From Microlunatus parietis (GTDB lineage Bacteria; Actinomycetota; Actinomycetes; Propionibacteriales; Propionibacteriaceae): DNA of 64,000 bases. The notes below the pieces were generated by a model. That model saw only the letters and a program-made list of their open reading frames with translations, was not told where the DNA came from and did no database searches. Within the stretch, counting starts at the first letter, position 1. Each line of letters opens with the position of its first letter. Both the position numbers and the translations under genes were made by a program. Shown here piece after piece: positions 35,460 to 43,630 of this stretch. The stretch covers positions 806,001 through 870,000 of the forward strand of contig NZ_JACCBU010000001.1 in NCBI RefSeq assembly GCF_013407955.1, read 5' to 3'.

Positions 35460-36312
35460 CGACTCCGAGAAAGCAACGGACAACATCCTCGAGGTCTCCG
35501 ACCTCACGGTGGAGTACGCGACCAGCACCGGCGCCTTCACCGCCGTCCAGGGCGTCGACCTGGACGTCCGGCGCGGCGAGATCCTCGGCATCGCCGGCGA
35601 GTCCGGCAGTGGCAAGAGCACCCTCGCGCTGGCCCTGCTCCGCCTGCTCAAGCCGCCCGGCCAGATCGCCCAGGGCTCGATCACGTTCCGGCCCGACGGC
35701 GGCACGCCGGTCGACCTGATCAAGACCCAGGGCCGCGCCCTGCGGGCGCTCCGCTGGCGCAACCTCTCCTATCTCCCGCAGGGTTCGATGAACTCGCTCA
35801 ACCCGGTGATGCGGATCCGGGACCAGTTCGCCGACGTGATCATCGAGCATGCGCCGAACCGGAAGGGCGAGGTGCGGGAGATGGTGCCGCGGCTGCTCCG
35901 CCAGGTGGGGCTGGAGACCCGGGTCGCCCAGATGTATCCGCACGAGCTGTCCGGCGGCATGAAGCAGCGGGTGCTGATGGCGATCTGCGTCGCGCTGGAG
36001 CCGGACCTGATCATCGCCGACGAGCCGACGACCGCGCTGGACGTGACGATCCAGCGGGTGATCCTTCAGAGCCTGGCCGATCTTCGCGAGCAGTACGGGG
36101 TCACGCTGGTGGTGATCTCCCACGACATGGGCGTCCACGCCCAGTTGGTGGACCGGGTCGCCGTCATGCACCGGGGCCGGATCGTCGAGGTCGGCGACGT
36201 CTTCCAGGTGTTCGACGCACCCAAGGACGACTACACCCGCGGCCTGATCGCCTCCATCCCCCGGATGGAAACACCCGAACGGTCGGGCCAGGAAGAAGGA
36301 GCGGTCCGATGA
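35452..36312 (+). CDS. ABC importer ATPase, DppD/OppD type (second importer)
   Basis: This 286-residue ATPase (GTG start) has Walker [10 protein letters not shown], signature LSGGMKQR, Walker [14 protein letters not shown] and H-switch VISHDM. It is shorter than the 356-residue paralogue at 18590 because it lacks the C-terminal oligopeptide_HPY cysteine cluster, ending shortly after YTRGLIASIPRME. The next gene overlaps by 4 bases. Confidence 0.94.
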   Translation: MPSDSEKATDNILEVSDLTVEYATSTGAFTAVQGVDLDVRRGEILGIAGESGSGKSTLALALLRLLKPPGQIAQGSITFRPDGGTPVDLIKTQGRALRALRWRNLSYLPQGSMNSLNPVMRIRDQFADVIIEHAPNRKGEVREMVPRLLRQVGLETRVAQMYPHELSGGMKQRVLMAICVALEPDLIIADEPTTALDVTIQRVILQSLADLREQYGVTLVVISHDMGVHAQLVDRVAVMHRGRIVEVGDVFQVFDAPKDDYTRGLIASIPRMETPERSGQEEGAVR

Positions 36313-37226
36313 CCAATACGCCCGCACCGGAGTCCAAGATCATCGAGCTGCGGCAGGTGCAGCAGCGGTTCCACGCCCGCGGGGCGGCCGGCGGCTACCT
36401 CACCGCGGTCGACGACGCCACCTTCGACCTGACCTCGGAGCCGCCCCAGGTGATCAGCCTGGTCGGCCAGAGCGGCAGCGGCAAGAGCACGATCGCCCGG
36501 AACATCCTCGGCCTGCAGAAGCCGACCGCCGGGACGATCACGTACAACGGGCAGGACATCTACCGGCTCAGCCGGGCCGCCTCGGACGACTACCGGCGCA
36601 ACGTCCAGCCCGTGTTCCAGGACCCGTACGCGATCTTCAACCCGTTCTACCGGGTGGACCGGGTGTTGCAGACCGCGGTGAAGAAGTTCCGGCTGGCCAA
36701 GACGCCCCAGGACGGCCTGGAGTTGATCAAGGAATCGCTGGAGGCGGTCCGGCTGGACCCGGAGCAGGTGCTCGGTCGCTATCCGCACCAGCTCTCCGGC
36801 GGCCAGCGGCAACGGATCATGCTGGCCCGGATCCACATGCTGCGGCCGGCGTTCGTGATCGCGGACGAACCGGTGTCGATGCTGGACGCCCAGGTGCGCA
36901 AGGCTTTCCTGGACATCCTGCTCGACTTCCAGGAGACCTACCGGATGACGACCCTCTTCATCACGCACGACCTGTCCACGGTGCACTATCTGGGCGGCGA
37001 CGTGATGGTGATCCACCGCGGTGTCATCGTCGAACGCGGCAAGGTCAGCGAGGTGATGACCCGGCCGAAGCACTCCTACACGGCGCAACTGCTGGCCTCG
37101 GTGCCGATCCCCGACCCGAACCGGCGCTGGAAGGACCGGATCAACCTGGCCGAGGTCGAGGCCGAGGAGGAGGAAGGAGCCGCTACCGTGGCACCAGATC
37201 CGGAACAGGCCGGACGGCTCTCCTAG
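36309..37226 (+). CDS. ABC importer ATPase, DppF/OppF type (second importer)
   Basis: This 305-residue ATPase has Walker A GQSGSGKST, signature LSGGQRQR, Walker B FVIADEPVSMLDAQVR and H-switch FITHDL. Like its partner it has no cysteine-rich HPY extension; instead it ends in an acidic tail (LAEVEAEEEEGAATVAPDPEQ). It is the last transporter gene; the secreted protein gene begins 31 bases later. Confidence 0.94.
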   Translation: MTNTPAPESKIIELRQVQQRFHARGAAGGYLTAVDDATFDLTSEPPQVISLVGQSGSGKSTIARNILGLQKPTAGTITYNGQDIYRLSRAASDDYRRNVQPVFQDPYAIFNPFYRVDRVLQTAVKKFRLAKTPQDGLELIKESLEAVRLDPEQVLGRYPHQLSGGQRQRIMLARIHMLRPAFVIADEPVSMLDAQVRKAFLDILLDFQETYRMTTLFITHDLSTVHYLGGDVMVIHRGVIVERGKVSEVMTRPKHSYTAQLLASVPIPDPNRRWKDRINLAEVEAEEEEGAATVAPDPEQAGRLS

Positions 37227-37256
37227 GAACGAACCGAGGAACGAAGGGATGACACG

Positions 37257-39389
37257 ATGCGGTGTCGACTGGCGGGATCACCGAGAACACGCGGGCTGAG
37301 CCTGTCGAAGCCCCCGACCAGGACCCTTCGACAGGCTCAGGGCACGTTCGTGATCGCTATCCTTCTGATCATGATCGGTGCGTCCTCGGCGTGGGCCGAG
37401 CCTCGCGCGACCCGCCAGGAGGCCGAACCGAGCGACTGGATCGGGACGGCCTGGATCGAATCGGCGGAGCGGTACGGCACCGCGGCCGACGGTGATCTCT
37501 GGCCGTCCTGCTGGGCCGACGACGACAACCTGTATTCGGCCTGGGGCGACGGACGGGGCTTCGATCTGGACGGCGCCTTCTTCGACATCGGGGTCGCCAA
37601 ACTCACCGGGCCCGCCGATGATCTTGCCGGCGCCAACCTCGCGGTCGGCGACGATGTGGGCCGGGTCTGGACCACCGGCGGTTACAGCCGCAAGCCGACC
37701 GGCATGGTCTGCGTCGGCAACACGCTCTACCTCGCCGTGCAGGACCTGTCGCACAACTTCGACGACGCGCCGGCCGCGACGATCGCGAAGTCCGAGGACG
37801 GCGGGAAGACCTGGACCTGGGACGAGACCGGGCCCATGTTCGATGATCATGTCTTTACGACGATCTGGTTCGCCGACTACGGCAAGGGCGGCGCCTGGGC
37901 ACCGGACGGCTACGTCTACGCGTACGGGCTGGACGGCAACTGGCGCGACTCCTATCGTGACACCGTTCCGGATCCGACGGACCTGTTCCTGGCCCGGGTG
38001 CCGGCCGAGCAGGTCGCCGACCGGACGGCCTGGGAGTTCTTCTCCGGCACGGCTTCGGCACCCGCCTGGTCAGCCCAGATCGATGATCGGAAACCGGTGC
38101 TGACCGACGAGCGCCGTGTCTATCAGCGGATGTTCGATCAAGGTCTGCGGAACGATCTTTCCGTGCTGTCGCAGGGACACGTGCTGTACGACAAGCCGCT
38201 GGGCCGCTACCTCTACTCGAGCTGGTCGGAGTATGCGCACCACCTGTACGAGGCGCCGCAGCCGTGGGGGCCGTGGCGGCGGATGGCCGACCGCGACTAC
38301 ACCGCGCTGAACCTGCAGCCGGAGATCTTCGGCGGCTACGGCACGACGCTGCCGTCGAAGTTCCTGTCCGAGGACGGGCGGTCGATGCTGCTGCAGTCCA
38401 ACGTCTGCTGCGGCCTGCCGAACCCGAGCGTCTCCTACCACTACTCGCTGCGGCGGGTCGAGCTGGTCCCGCTGCGGGACGGTCCGGCCGACAACCCGGT
38501 CGCCGATGTTGATCTTGGCCGGCGGGACGATGCCGTACCGGTGTCGAAGTCGGCCCGGCAGCCGGACCTGGAGGCGCTCCGGGACGGGTCGGCGAAAAGC
38601 CAGGTCGATGATCGCGACGGCGAGGTGAAGGACCAGGGCTGGTGGGGCTACACCTGGCCGGAGCAGGTCGACCTGAACCGGGTCGACTTCACCACCGGGC
38701 GGGCCGGCCGGGACGGCGGTTGGTTCGTCTCCACGCCCAAGGTGCAGGCCCGGGTGGACGGCCGTTGGGTCGACGTCCGCGGCCAGTTGATCAGCCCGGC
38801 CTTCGTCGCCGGCCGGGCCGGCGCCCGGAAGGCGTACACGTTGCGGTTCCCGACCGTGTCCGCGACCGGGGTCCGGCTGATCGGGCCGGCCGGCGGTGAT
38901 CACCGCTACACGTCACTGGCCGAGCTGTCCGCCTCGCACCGGCAGCAACTGATCGACGGCGGCTTCGAACAGACCTCCGACTACGGACCCGTCTGGGGCT
39001 TCGAGGGCAAGGCCGGCCACGGTTTCGACGGCGGCGGCAACCTGTCCCACTCGGGCGAGAAGAACGCCTGGGTCCGAACCTCGGAGACGCTCGGCGAACA
39101 GTACGTGACCCAGCGGATCAGCGTCGTCCCGGGCAGCAAGATCGAACTGTCCGGCTGGTTCCGTACCTCAGCGGTGGTCCGGCGGGTGATGATCGGCGCC
39201 CGCTGGGAGGGCGGCGAGTCGATCAAGGAAGTCGCACCGACGGTCGCGGACAGCTACCTGAAGCAGTCGACCGTGATCGAGGTCCCGGAGGGCGTCGACA
39301 CGATCACCGTGCTGCTCGGGTACGGCGCCGACGGCGGAGACGCGATCCTGCAACTGGACGACATCGCGCTACGCGCGGTCGAGGGCTGA
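37257..39389 (+). CDS. Secreted multidomain carbohydrate-binding protein (propeller-like + two CBM-like domains)
   Basis: This 710-residue protein has a signal segment (FVIAILLIMIGASSAWA, cut before EP at about residue 48). The first 370 residues resemble a five-bladed-propeller DUF4185 or sialidase-like fold, with repeats such as GDLWPSCWADDDNLYSAWGDG and GGYSRKPTGMVCVGNTLYLAVQD. Next comes a discoidin/F5-8-type region (WWGYTWPEQVDLNRVDFTTG...KVQARVDGRWVDV) and then a CBM4/9-like jelly roll (LIDGGFEQTSDYGPVW...ILQLDDIALRAVE). The N-terminus contains a translated dispersed repeat (37293-37342). It probably binds or trims the glycan that the upstream importer takes in. Domain names are by resemblance. 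Confidence 0.7.
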   Translation: MRCRLAGSPRTRGLSLSKPPTRTLRQAQGTFVIAILLIMIGASSAWAEPRATRQEAEPSDWIGTAWIESAERYGTAADGDLWPSCWADDDNLYSAWGDGRGFDLDGAFFDIGVAKLTGPADDLAGANLAVGDDVGRVWTTGGYSRKPTGMVCVGNTLYLAVQDLSHNFDDAPAATIAKSEDGGKTWTWDETGPMFDDHVFTTIWFADYGKGGAWAPDGYVYAYGLDGNWRDSYRDTVPDPTDLFLARVPAEQVADRTAWEFFSGTASAPAWSAQIDDRKPVLTDERRVYQRMFDQGLRNDLSVLSQGHVLYDKPLGRYLYSSWSEYAHHLYEAPQPWGPWRRMADRDYTALNLQPEIFGGYGTTLPSKFLSEDGRSMLLQSNVCCGLPNPSVSYHYSLRRVELVPLRDGPADNPVADVDLGRRDDAVPVSKSARQPDLEALRDGSAKSQVDDRDGEVKDQGWWGYTWPEQVDLNRVDFTTGRAGRDGGWFVSTPKVQARVDGRWVDVRGQLISPAFVAGRAGARKAYTLRFPTVSATGVRLIGPAGGDHRYTSLAELSASHRQQLIDGGFEQTSDYGPVWGFEGKAGHGFDGGGNLSHSGEKNAWVRTSETLGEQYVTQRISVVPGSKIELSGWFRTSAVVRRVMIGARWEGGESIKEVAPTVADSYLKQSTVIEVPEGVDTITVLLGYGADGGDAILQLDDIALRAVEG
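37293..37342. repeat. Dispersed repeat family A, facing pair inside a signal-peptide region
   Basis: CTGAGCCTGTCGAAG (37296-37310) and CTTCGACAGGCTCAG (37326-37340) face each other and could form a 15-bp stem with a 15-base loop. In the coding frame the pair reads LSLSKPPTRTLRQAQGT, lying between the start codon and the hydrophobic core of the signal peptide. Confidence 0.9.
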
Positions 39390-39390
39390 A

Positions 39391-39531
39391 CTAACCCGCC
39401 CACACCAGGTTGAAGATGTAGAGGATTTCGGCGTCATCGTCTACGTAGAACGAGATCAGTCCCTCGTGGTCTCGTTGGAGTTCGTGGAACTGCAGCATTC
39501 CCTGGGCGATGAGTTGCGCCCGATAGGTCAC
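39391..39531 (-). CDS. Shortened RelE-like partner of the DUF6247-like protein
   Basis: This 46-residue frame starts at GTG 39531, overlapping the upstream stop by 4 bases. The first residues VTYRAQLIAQGMLQFHEL look like the first helix of a RelE-fold toxin. The last part GLISFYVDDDAEILYIFNLVWAG looks like the terminal strands of actinobacterial RelE-like proteins found beside DUF6247 genes. About 40 residues expected between the two are missing, so this is probably an internally deleted, inactive toxin. It could also be a genuine mini-protein. Confidence 0.55.
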   Translation of the reverse strand: MTYRAQLIAQGMLQFHELQRDHEGLISFYVDDDAEILYIFNLVWAG

Positions 39532-39812
39532 TTCCAGTCGTCCAGCCCGGGAACCGGCGTACCACTGCCCGGTCGTGCTCGACTCGCTTCCAGGAGCGAC
39601 CGCTCGAACTCGGGGTTGCTGTAGGCGATTGATCGCAGCCTCCAAAGACGAAGCAGGAGCCGGAGTTCTCCCCAATGCTGAACCTCGTGTGCCGCCTCGA
39701 GTGCCGCGTGGTAATCGTCGAGAAAGCTCGAATGCCACTTCTCGGGAAGCACCCGCAAGATCTCAGCGGGGTCCTCGGGGTCGCTGTCGTCGTGGACCGG
39801 CTGTGCGCTCAT
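39528..39812 (-). CDS. DUF6247-like protein, probable antitoxin-side partner
   Basis: This 94-residue protein contains DPAEILRVLPEKWHSSFLDDYHAALEAAHEVQHWGELRLLLRLWRLRSIAYSNPEFERSL. That is the hallmark of the DUF6247 family (D-P-A-x-I-L-R-V-L-P, then L-L-x-x-W-R-L-R-A). It is mostly helical and soluble. In actinobacteria such genes usually precede a small RelE-like gene, as here. The antitoxin role is inferred from that arrangement, not known. Confidence 0.7.
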   Translation of the reverse strand: MSAQPVHDDSDPEDPAEILRVLPEKWHSSFLDDYHAALEAAHEVQHWGELRLLLRLWRLRSIAYSNPEFERSLLEASRARPGSGTPVPGLDDWK

Positions 39813-39866
39813 GATGTCAGCTTAGGGCCGACCACCGACATCGCAGCCGAGTTGGGCCCAGACCCG

Positions 39867-40853
39867 TCACCGGCGGAGTCGGGTGATCCAGTACTCGGCG
39901 GTGCCCGGGTCCGGCACGCCGAAGCGGGCGTTGACCGCCCAGAGTGCGCCGCCGGCCAGGGTCGCAGTGGACGGGACGTCGAGCGTGTCGGCCGTCCGGG
40001 TGCCGCGCCACTGTGCGCTCCAACCGGTGCGGGAACGATCAAGCGCCAGCACCGAGATCTCGGCCTGACCGGAGCCGCGGACCACGTAGATCGTCCGGCC
40101 CTCGATCAGCAGCCCGTCGCCGGCGGTGATCCCGGGACCGCCGTGCACCGGCACGTTCCTGGTGTCGCCGGTCCGCGGGTCGACCTGCCAGAGGCCGCCG
40201 ACGGCCGAGTTGTTCAGCAACAGGGAGCCGTCGGGCAGCTCGCGGATGCCGTTCGCGTTGACGCCGGAGCCGCTGCCGGCCGGCCAGTCGCCGCCGAGCG
40301 GGAGGAAGGTCGGATCGGACCCGGTCGGTCTGCCGGTGCGCCGCAGCGCGATCTTGGTCAGCCGGTCGGGCACCAGCCGCGAGTCGGTGACCCAGACCGC
40401 GGACCGGGTGATCACGAGATCATTGAGGAACACCGAGCCAGGCACCGGGATCGCCGTGACGACAGCCCCGGACCAGGCCTGGATCGCCCAGACGAAGCCG
40501 GCTGCCTGGACCTGACCGGCCACCCAGAGCAGCCCCGTCCGGTGATCGAACATCATTCCGCGCACGGCCCGGCCGGGCTCACCGGGCCAGAGCGGCTCCA
40601 GCCGCCCGGCGCGCAGGCTGCCCGCGACCACCGCGCCGTCGGCGAGCGACCCGACGTAGCCGCGGGTGCCGGGACCGGAGGCGATGCCCTCGGGTCGGAA
40701 CCCGTTCGGCAGCGCAACCGTCTCCGGCAGCCGGTTCGAATGATCTTGAGGGTGCCGCCCGAGTGCCTCCGCGTGCGTACCCATGCCCGCAGCCAGTGCG
40801 AGTCCTCCGGCGCCGATCAACAGTGACCGCCGCGAGGTGAGTCTGGCTTCCAT
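39867..40853 (-). CDS. Tat-exported SMP-30/NHL-like beta-propeller protein
   Basis: This 328-residue protein starts at ATG 40853 (GTG 40859 is an alternative). The twin-arginine signal is TSRRSLLIGAGGLALAAGMGTHAEA. The mature part has propeller-like repeats: GFRPEGIASGPGTRGYVGSLADGAVV, MMFDHRTGLLWVAGQV, VFLNDLVITRSAVWVTDSR, and VNANGIRELPDGSLLLNNSAVGGLWQVDPRTG. FLNDL and NGI are the SMP-30/gluconolactonase-type metal-site surroundings. The reaction is unknown; a lactonase or sugar-binding role is possible. Confidence 0.8.
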   Translation of the reverse strand: MEARLTSRRSLLIGAGGLALAAGMGTHAEALGRHPQDHSNRLPETVALPNGFRPEGIASGPGTRGYVGSLADGAVVAGSLRAGRLEPLWPGEPGRAVRGMMFDHRTGLLWVAGQVQAAGFVWAIQAWSGAVVTAIPVPGSVFLNDLVITRSAVWVTDSRLVPDRLTKIALRRTGRPTGSDPTFLPLGGDWPAGSGSGVNANGIRELPDGSLLLNNSAVGGLWQVDPRTGDTRNVPVHGGPGITAGDGLLIEGRTIYVVRGSGQAEISVLALDRSRTGWSAQWRGTRTADTLDVPSTATLAGGALWAVNARFGVPDPGTAEYWITRLRR

Positions 40854-40920
40854 GATCACACTCTACGGCCGGCCGGGAGGCCCCGGAACCCCTTTCCTGC
40901 GGCGAATCCCGGCCCGGACG

Positions 40921-41703
40921 TCAGCCGATGTGGCCGGAGACCGCGGCCAGCCCGCCGTCGGCGGACAGCATCGTCCCGGTGATGTACGAGGCGTCGTCGC
41001 TGGCCAGGAACACGATCGGGTGCGCGATCTCGACCGGCCGGGCCTGCCGCCGCAGGATGCCCGGGCCGCCCTTGTGCGGCTCCAGCCGGCTGAGATCGAT
41101 CTCCCTGCCCTCTGCCCGGAGCCGGTTCTTGTGGAAGTCGGTCAGCGTCGGACCGGGCAGCACGGCGTTGATCCGGATCCCGGCCTCGGCATGATCACAA
41201 GCCATCGCCCGGGTCAGCCCGAGCACGCCCGCCTTCGTGGCGTCGTACTGCGCCATCCCCTGCCGGCCGACGATGCCGTTGGCGGAGGACACGTTGACGA
41301 TCGCGCCGCCGGGCGGCATCAGCGGGATCAGGTGCTTGCCGGTCAGCCCGACACTGATCAGGTTAGCCGCGACGATCTGCTGCCAGGACTCCACGGTCGC
41401 GTCGGTGACCGGTCCCCAGAGCCGCGCCGCCGCGTTGTTGATCAAGACGTCGACCCGGCCGAACTCGATCCGGCACCGGTCGGCCAGCGCCCGGACGTCC
41501 TCCTCGTCGGCCACGTCGACCCGGACCGCGATGGTCCGCGGCGCCCCGAGCTCCAGGAGTGCGGCTGCGGTCTCGTCGGCCAGCCCCTGGTCCAGGTCGG
41601 CGACGACGATCGACCCGCCCTCGGCGGCGATCAGCTCGCCGGTGGCGCGGCCGATGCCCGCAGCTCCGCCGGTGACGACGACGACCTTGTCGGTGAACCT
41701 CAT
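40921..41703 (-). CDS. Short-chain dehydrogenase/reductase (classical SDR)
   Basis: This 260-residue NAD(P)-dependent oxidoreductase starts at ATG 41703, chosen because AAAGGA is 8 bases upstream; ATG 41709 is possible. The cofactor motif is TGGAAGIGRA (about residues 11-20), VVADLD suggests NAD preference through Asp at the end of strand 2, and NNAA lies in strand 4. The catalytic triad is Ser (NVSSANG) with YDATK. The C-terminal LSADGGLAAVSG is classical. Substrate unknown; sugar or polyol oxidation would suit the surroundings. Confidence 0.92.
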   Translation of the reverse strand: MRFTDKVVVVTGGAAGIGRATGELIAAEGGSIVVADLDQGLADETAAALLELGAPRTIAVRVDVADEEDVRALADRCRIEFGRVDVLINNAAARLWGPVTDATVESWQQIVAANLISVGLTGKHLIPLMPPGGAIVNVSSANGIVGRQGMAQYDATKAGVLGLTRAMACDHAEAGIRINAVLPGPTLTDFHKNRLRAEGREIDLSRLEPHKGGPGILRRQARPVEIAHPIVFLASDDASYITGTMLSADGGLAAVSGHIG

Positions 41704-41867
41704 GATCATGATCCTTTCGACGGCGTACCTCACACTCTCATTGCCGACCGGGATGTCAAGATCGCGTCCCGCCCGCCCGAACCGAAGATTCCGGGTCGGC
41801 TGACAACCGATCGGGTCCGCCCGGTGTATGTCACGGTGAGGGAATCGAAACCGATCACGGGAGGGCG

Positions 41868-42401
41868 ATGAACGGGCGAGACGCGGAGTTCACCGACTTC
41901 GTCACCGCGCACCGAACCAGGTGCCGGCGCGCGGCGTACCTGATGTGCGGTGACTGGGGACTCGCCGAGGACATCGTGCAGCAGGCGCTGATCAAGCTCT
42001 ACCTGGCCTGGCCACGGGTCCGGCCGGAGGGTGCCGAAGGGTACCTCCGGCGGATCATCGGCCGGACCGCGATCAACGAGTGGCGCAGCGCGTCGAGGCG
42101 GCGCACGGTGCCCGACGACGCTCTGCTCGAGCTGGTGGACGAGTCGACACCGCTGGCGTACGAGGAGCGTTCGGCACTGCTCGACGCACTGCAGCAGCTG
42201 CCGGCCCGGCAACGACGGATCGTCGTGCTCCGACACTGCTGGGGCTGCTCGGTCGCCGAGGTGGCGAAGGATCTCCGCATCACCACCGGCACCGTGAAGA
42301 GCCAGACCTCGCGAGCCCTCGAACGCCTCAACACGATCTTGTCAGCACAGCTCGGAACACCGGCGGACCCCGTCGGCACCGGAAGGAACGGACAACCATG
42401 A
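41868..42401 (+). CDS. SigE-family (group 4) RNA polymerase sigma factor
   Basis: This 177-residue extracytoplasmic-function sigma factor has region 2 (FTDFVTAHRTRCRRAAYLMCGDWGLAEDIVQQALIKLYLAWPRV) and region 4 (LLDALQQLPARQRRIVVLRHCWGCSVAEVAKDLRITTGTVKSQTSRALERL). The CGD...AEDIVQ and short linker place it in the actinobacterial SigE family. RBS GGGAGG is 4 bases before the ATG. Its stop overlaps the start of the membrane coiled-coil gene by 4 bases, so that product is a candidate regulator of the sigma factor. Confidence 0.93.
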   Translation: MNGRDAEFTDFVTAHRTRCRRAAYLMCGDWGLAEDIVQQALIKLYLAWPRVRPEGAEGYLRRIIGRTAINEWRSASRRRTVPDDALLELVDESTPLAYEERSALLDALQQLPARQRRIVVLRHCWGCSVAEVAKDLRITTGTVKSQTSRALERLNTILSAQLGTPADPVGTGRNGQP

Positions 42402-43057
42402 GCCTTCATCATGATCAACAGGACACCATCGACTTCACCGAGTGCTACGTGGGCGAACCGCCGGCCGGCTCGGTCGCCGATGATCTTGCTCGGGCCCGCT
42501 CGGCGCGGCAGCGTCGCCGCCGCAACGCCGGTGCAGCCGCCGGCGGCATCGCGGCCCTGGCCCTGTCCGCCCTGCTGATCGGCACCCTGCAGAGCGCCGG
42601 CACGATCAGCCAGCCGGCCGACCAGCCCAAGCCACCCGCCGCGACTGCCAGTCGTGATCAAGAGCGCACCGGGCCGGAGCGGGAGGGCACCAAGGAGGAG
42701 GCCGCCAAGCGGCAGGCCGAGGCCGAGCGGCGCGCTGCCGAGCAAGCCGAAGGCGAGAAACGCGCCAAGGAACGGGAGCAGAAGCAGGCCGAAGCCGAGA
42801 AACGCGCCGCCGAACAGGAGCAGAAGCAGGCCGAAGCCGAGAAACGCGCCGCCGAACAGGAGCAGAAGCAGGCCGAAGCCGAGAAACGCGCCGCCGAACA
42901 GGAGCAGAAGCAGAAGGGCGGGGCCGCCGAGCGCGAAGCCGCGGAGAAGGCGGCGAAGCAGGAGGCAGCCGAACGCGAAGCGGCGAAAGCCGCGAAGGAC
43001 GAAGCGGCCAAGCGGCAAGCCGAAGAAGAGGCGAAGCGCCGAGCCACCGAGCGCTGA
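42398..43057 (+). CDS. Membrane-anchored coiled-coil protein coupled to the sigma factor
   Basis: This 219-residue protein has a short cytoplasmic head (TIDFTECYVGEPPAGSVADDLARARSARQRRRRN), one transmembrane helix (AGAAAGGIAALALSALLIGT, about residues 45-64), and an outside tail. The tail is almost wholly Glu/Lys/Ala/Gln and forms a predicted single long helix or coiled coil. It includes three exact 14-residue repeats EQKQAEAEKRAAEQ at 42776-42901. The head resembles genes that follow SigE-family sigma factors and may be the anti-sigma part, but no ZAS zinc motif is seen. Function inferred from coupling only. Confidence 0.75.
   Translation: MSLHHDQQDTIDFTECYVGEPPAGSVADDLARARSARQRRRRNAGAAAGGIAALALSALLIGTLQSAGTISQPADQPKPPAATASRDQERTGPEREGTKEEAAKRQAEAERRAAEQAEGEKRAKEREQKQAEAEKRAAEQEQKQAEAEKRAAEQEQKQAEAEKRAAEQEQKQKGGAAEREAAEKAAKQEAAEREAAKAAKDEAAKRQAEEEAKRRATER
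42776..42913 (+). repeat. 42-bp in-frame tandem repeat (3 full copies and a partial one)
   Basis: Units begin at 42776, 42818 and 42860, with a partial unit at 42902. They are nearly or fully identical at nucleotide level, which implies recent slippage or unequal exchange and likely copy-number variation between strains. Each unit adds 14 residues, i.e. two heptads. Confidence 0.95.
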
Positions 43058-43071
43058 CCGACCGCTGCGCC

Positions 43072-43126
43072 GAGCGGACGCGTTGACCGACAAACCGAGG
43101 TCGAATCGAGGTCAACGCGTCCGCTC
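43072..43126. terminator. Long hairpin between convergent genes
   Basis: A perfect 17-bp stem GAGCGGACGCGTTGACC / GGTCAACGCGTCCGCTC with a 21-base loop lies 15 bases past the coiled-coil gene stop. Its right arm forms the last codons of the convergent SRPBCC gene. There is no clear U-tract on the plus strand. It most likely acts as a bidirectional terminator. Confidence 0.65.
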
Positions 43127-43630
43127 AGTGTGGTCAGTTTGATCTTGGGTCCTTGCCGGACCGAGCGCGGCGGCCAGCCGGTCGATCGACTCCTGCAACT
43201 GGCGGCCGTCGATCACGGGCAGGTGCTGCAGCATCGCGAGATGGGTGAAGCGGGACCAGTCGTAGGCGTGTCGCACCAGGGTCCGGTCAGCACCGAGCGG
43301 TTCCAGGTGCCAGGTCCACGTGTGGCCGGCCGGGACCGCACCGGGCTCCGCCGGAGCCCAGCCGATGGCGCGGCCGGGTTCAAAGGTCACCACGTGGTTC
43401 TCATCCTGGTGTTCGCCCTTGAACTCGTTGCAGATGTTCATCACGAACACGTCCCCGACCCCGGTGATCACGGCATCCGATGCGGCGCCGCGAACCATGC
43501 CACTGGTGTCGAGCCGGGCATGGTTCCTCGGGTCGCTCAGGAAGCGGAAGATGTCGCCGACCGGGGCGTCGATCACCCGGCCGGCCTCGAGGGACCTCGG
43601 ATTCTCGCGTACCCATCGATCACGCGTCAT
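43112..43630 (-). CDS. SRPBCC (START/polyketide-cyclase-like) family protein
   Basis: This 172-residue protein starts at ATG 43630. The fold signature begins EAGRVIDAPVGDIFRFLSDPRNHARLDTSG, continues GVGDVFVMNICNEFKGEHQDENHVVTFEPGRAIGWAP, and ends with the long C-terminal helix RQLQESIDRLAAALGPA. Such proteins form a hydrophobic ligand pocket; ligands vary. The last codons form one arm of a strong hairpin. 43631-43907 upstream holds no recognisable gene. Confidence 0.85.
   Translation of the reverse strand: MTRDRWVRENPRSLEAGRVIDAPVGDIFRFLSDPRNHARLDTSGMVRGAASDAVITGVGDVFVMNICNEFKGEHQDENHVVTFEPGRAIGWAPAEPGAVPAGHTWTWHLEPLGADRTLVRHAYDWSRFTHLAMLQHLPVIDGRQLQESIDRLAAALGPARTQDQTDHTERTR

Noticed and set aside
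42776..42913. Tandem 42-bp units considered as a non-coding satellite
   Set aside because: They keep one reading frame, encode heptad-compatible EQKQAEAEKRAAEQ units and lie inside a gene coupled to a sigma factor.
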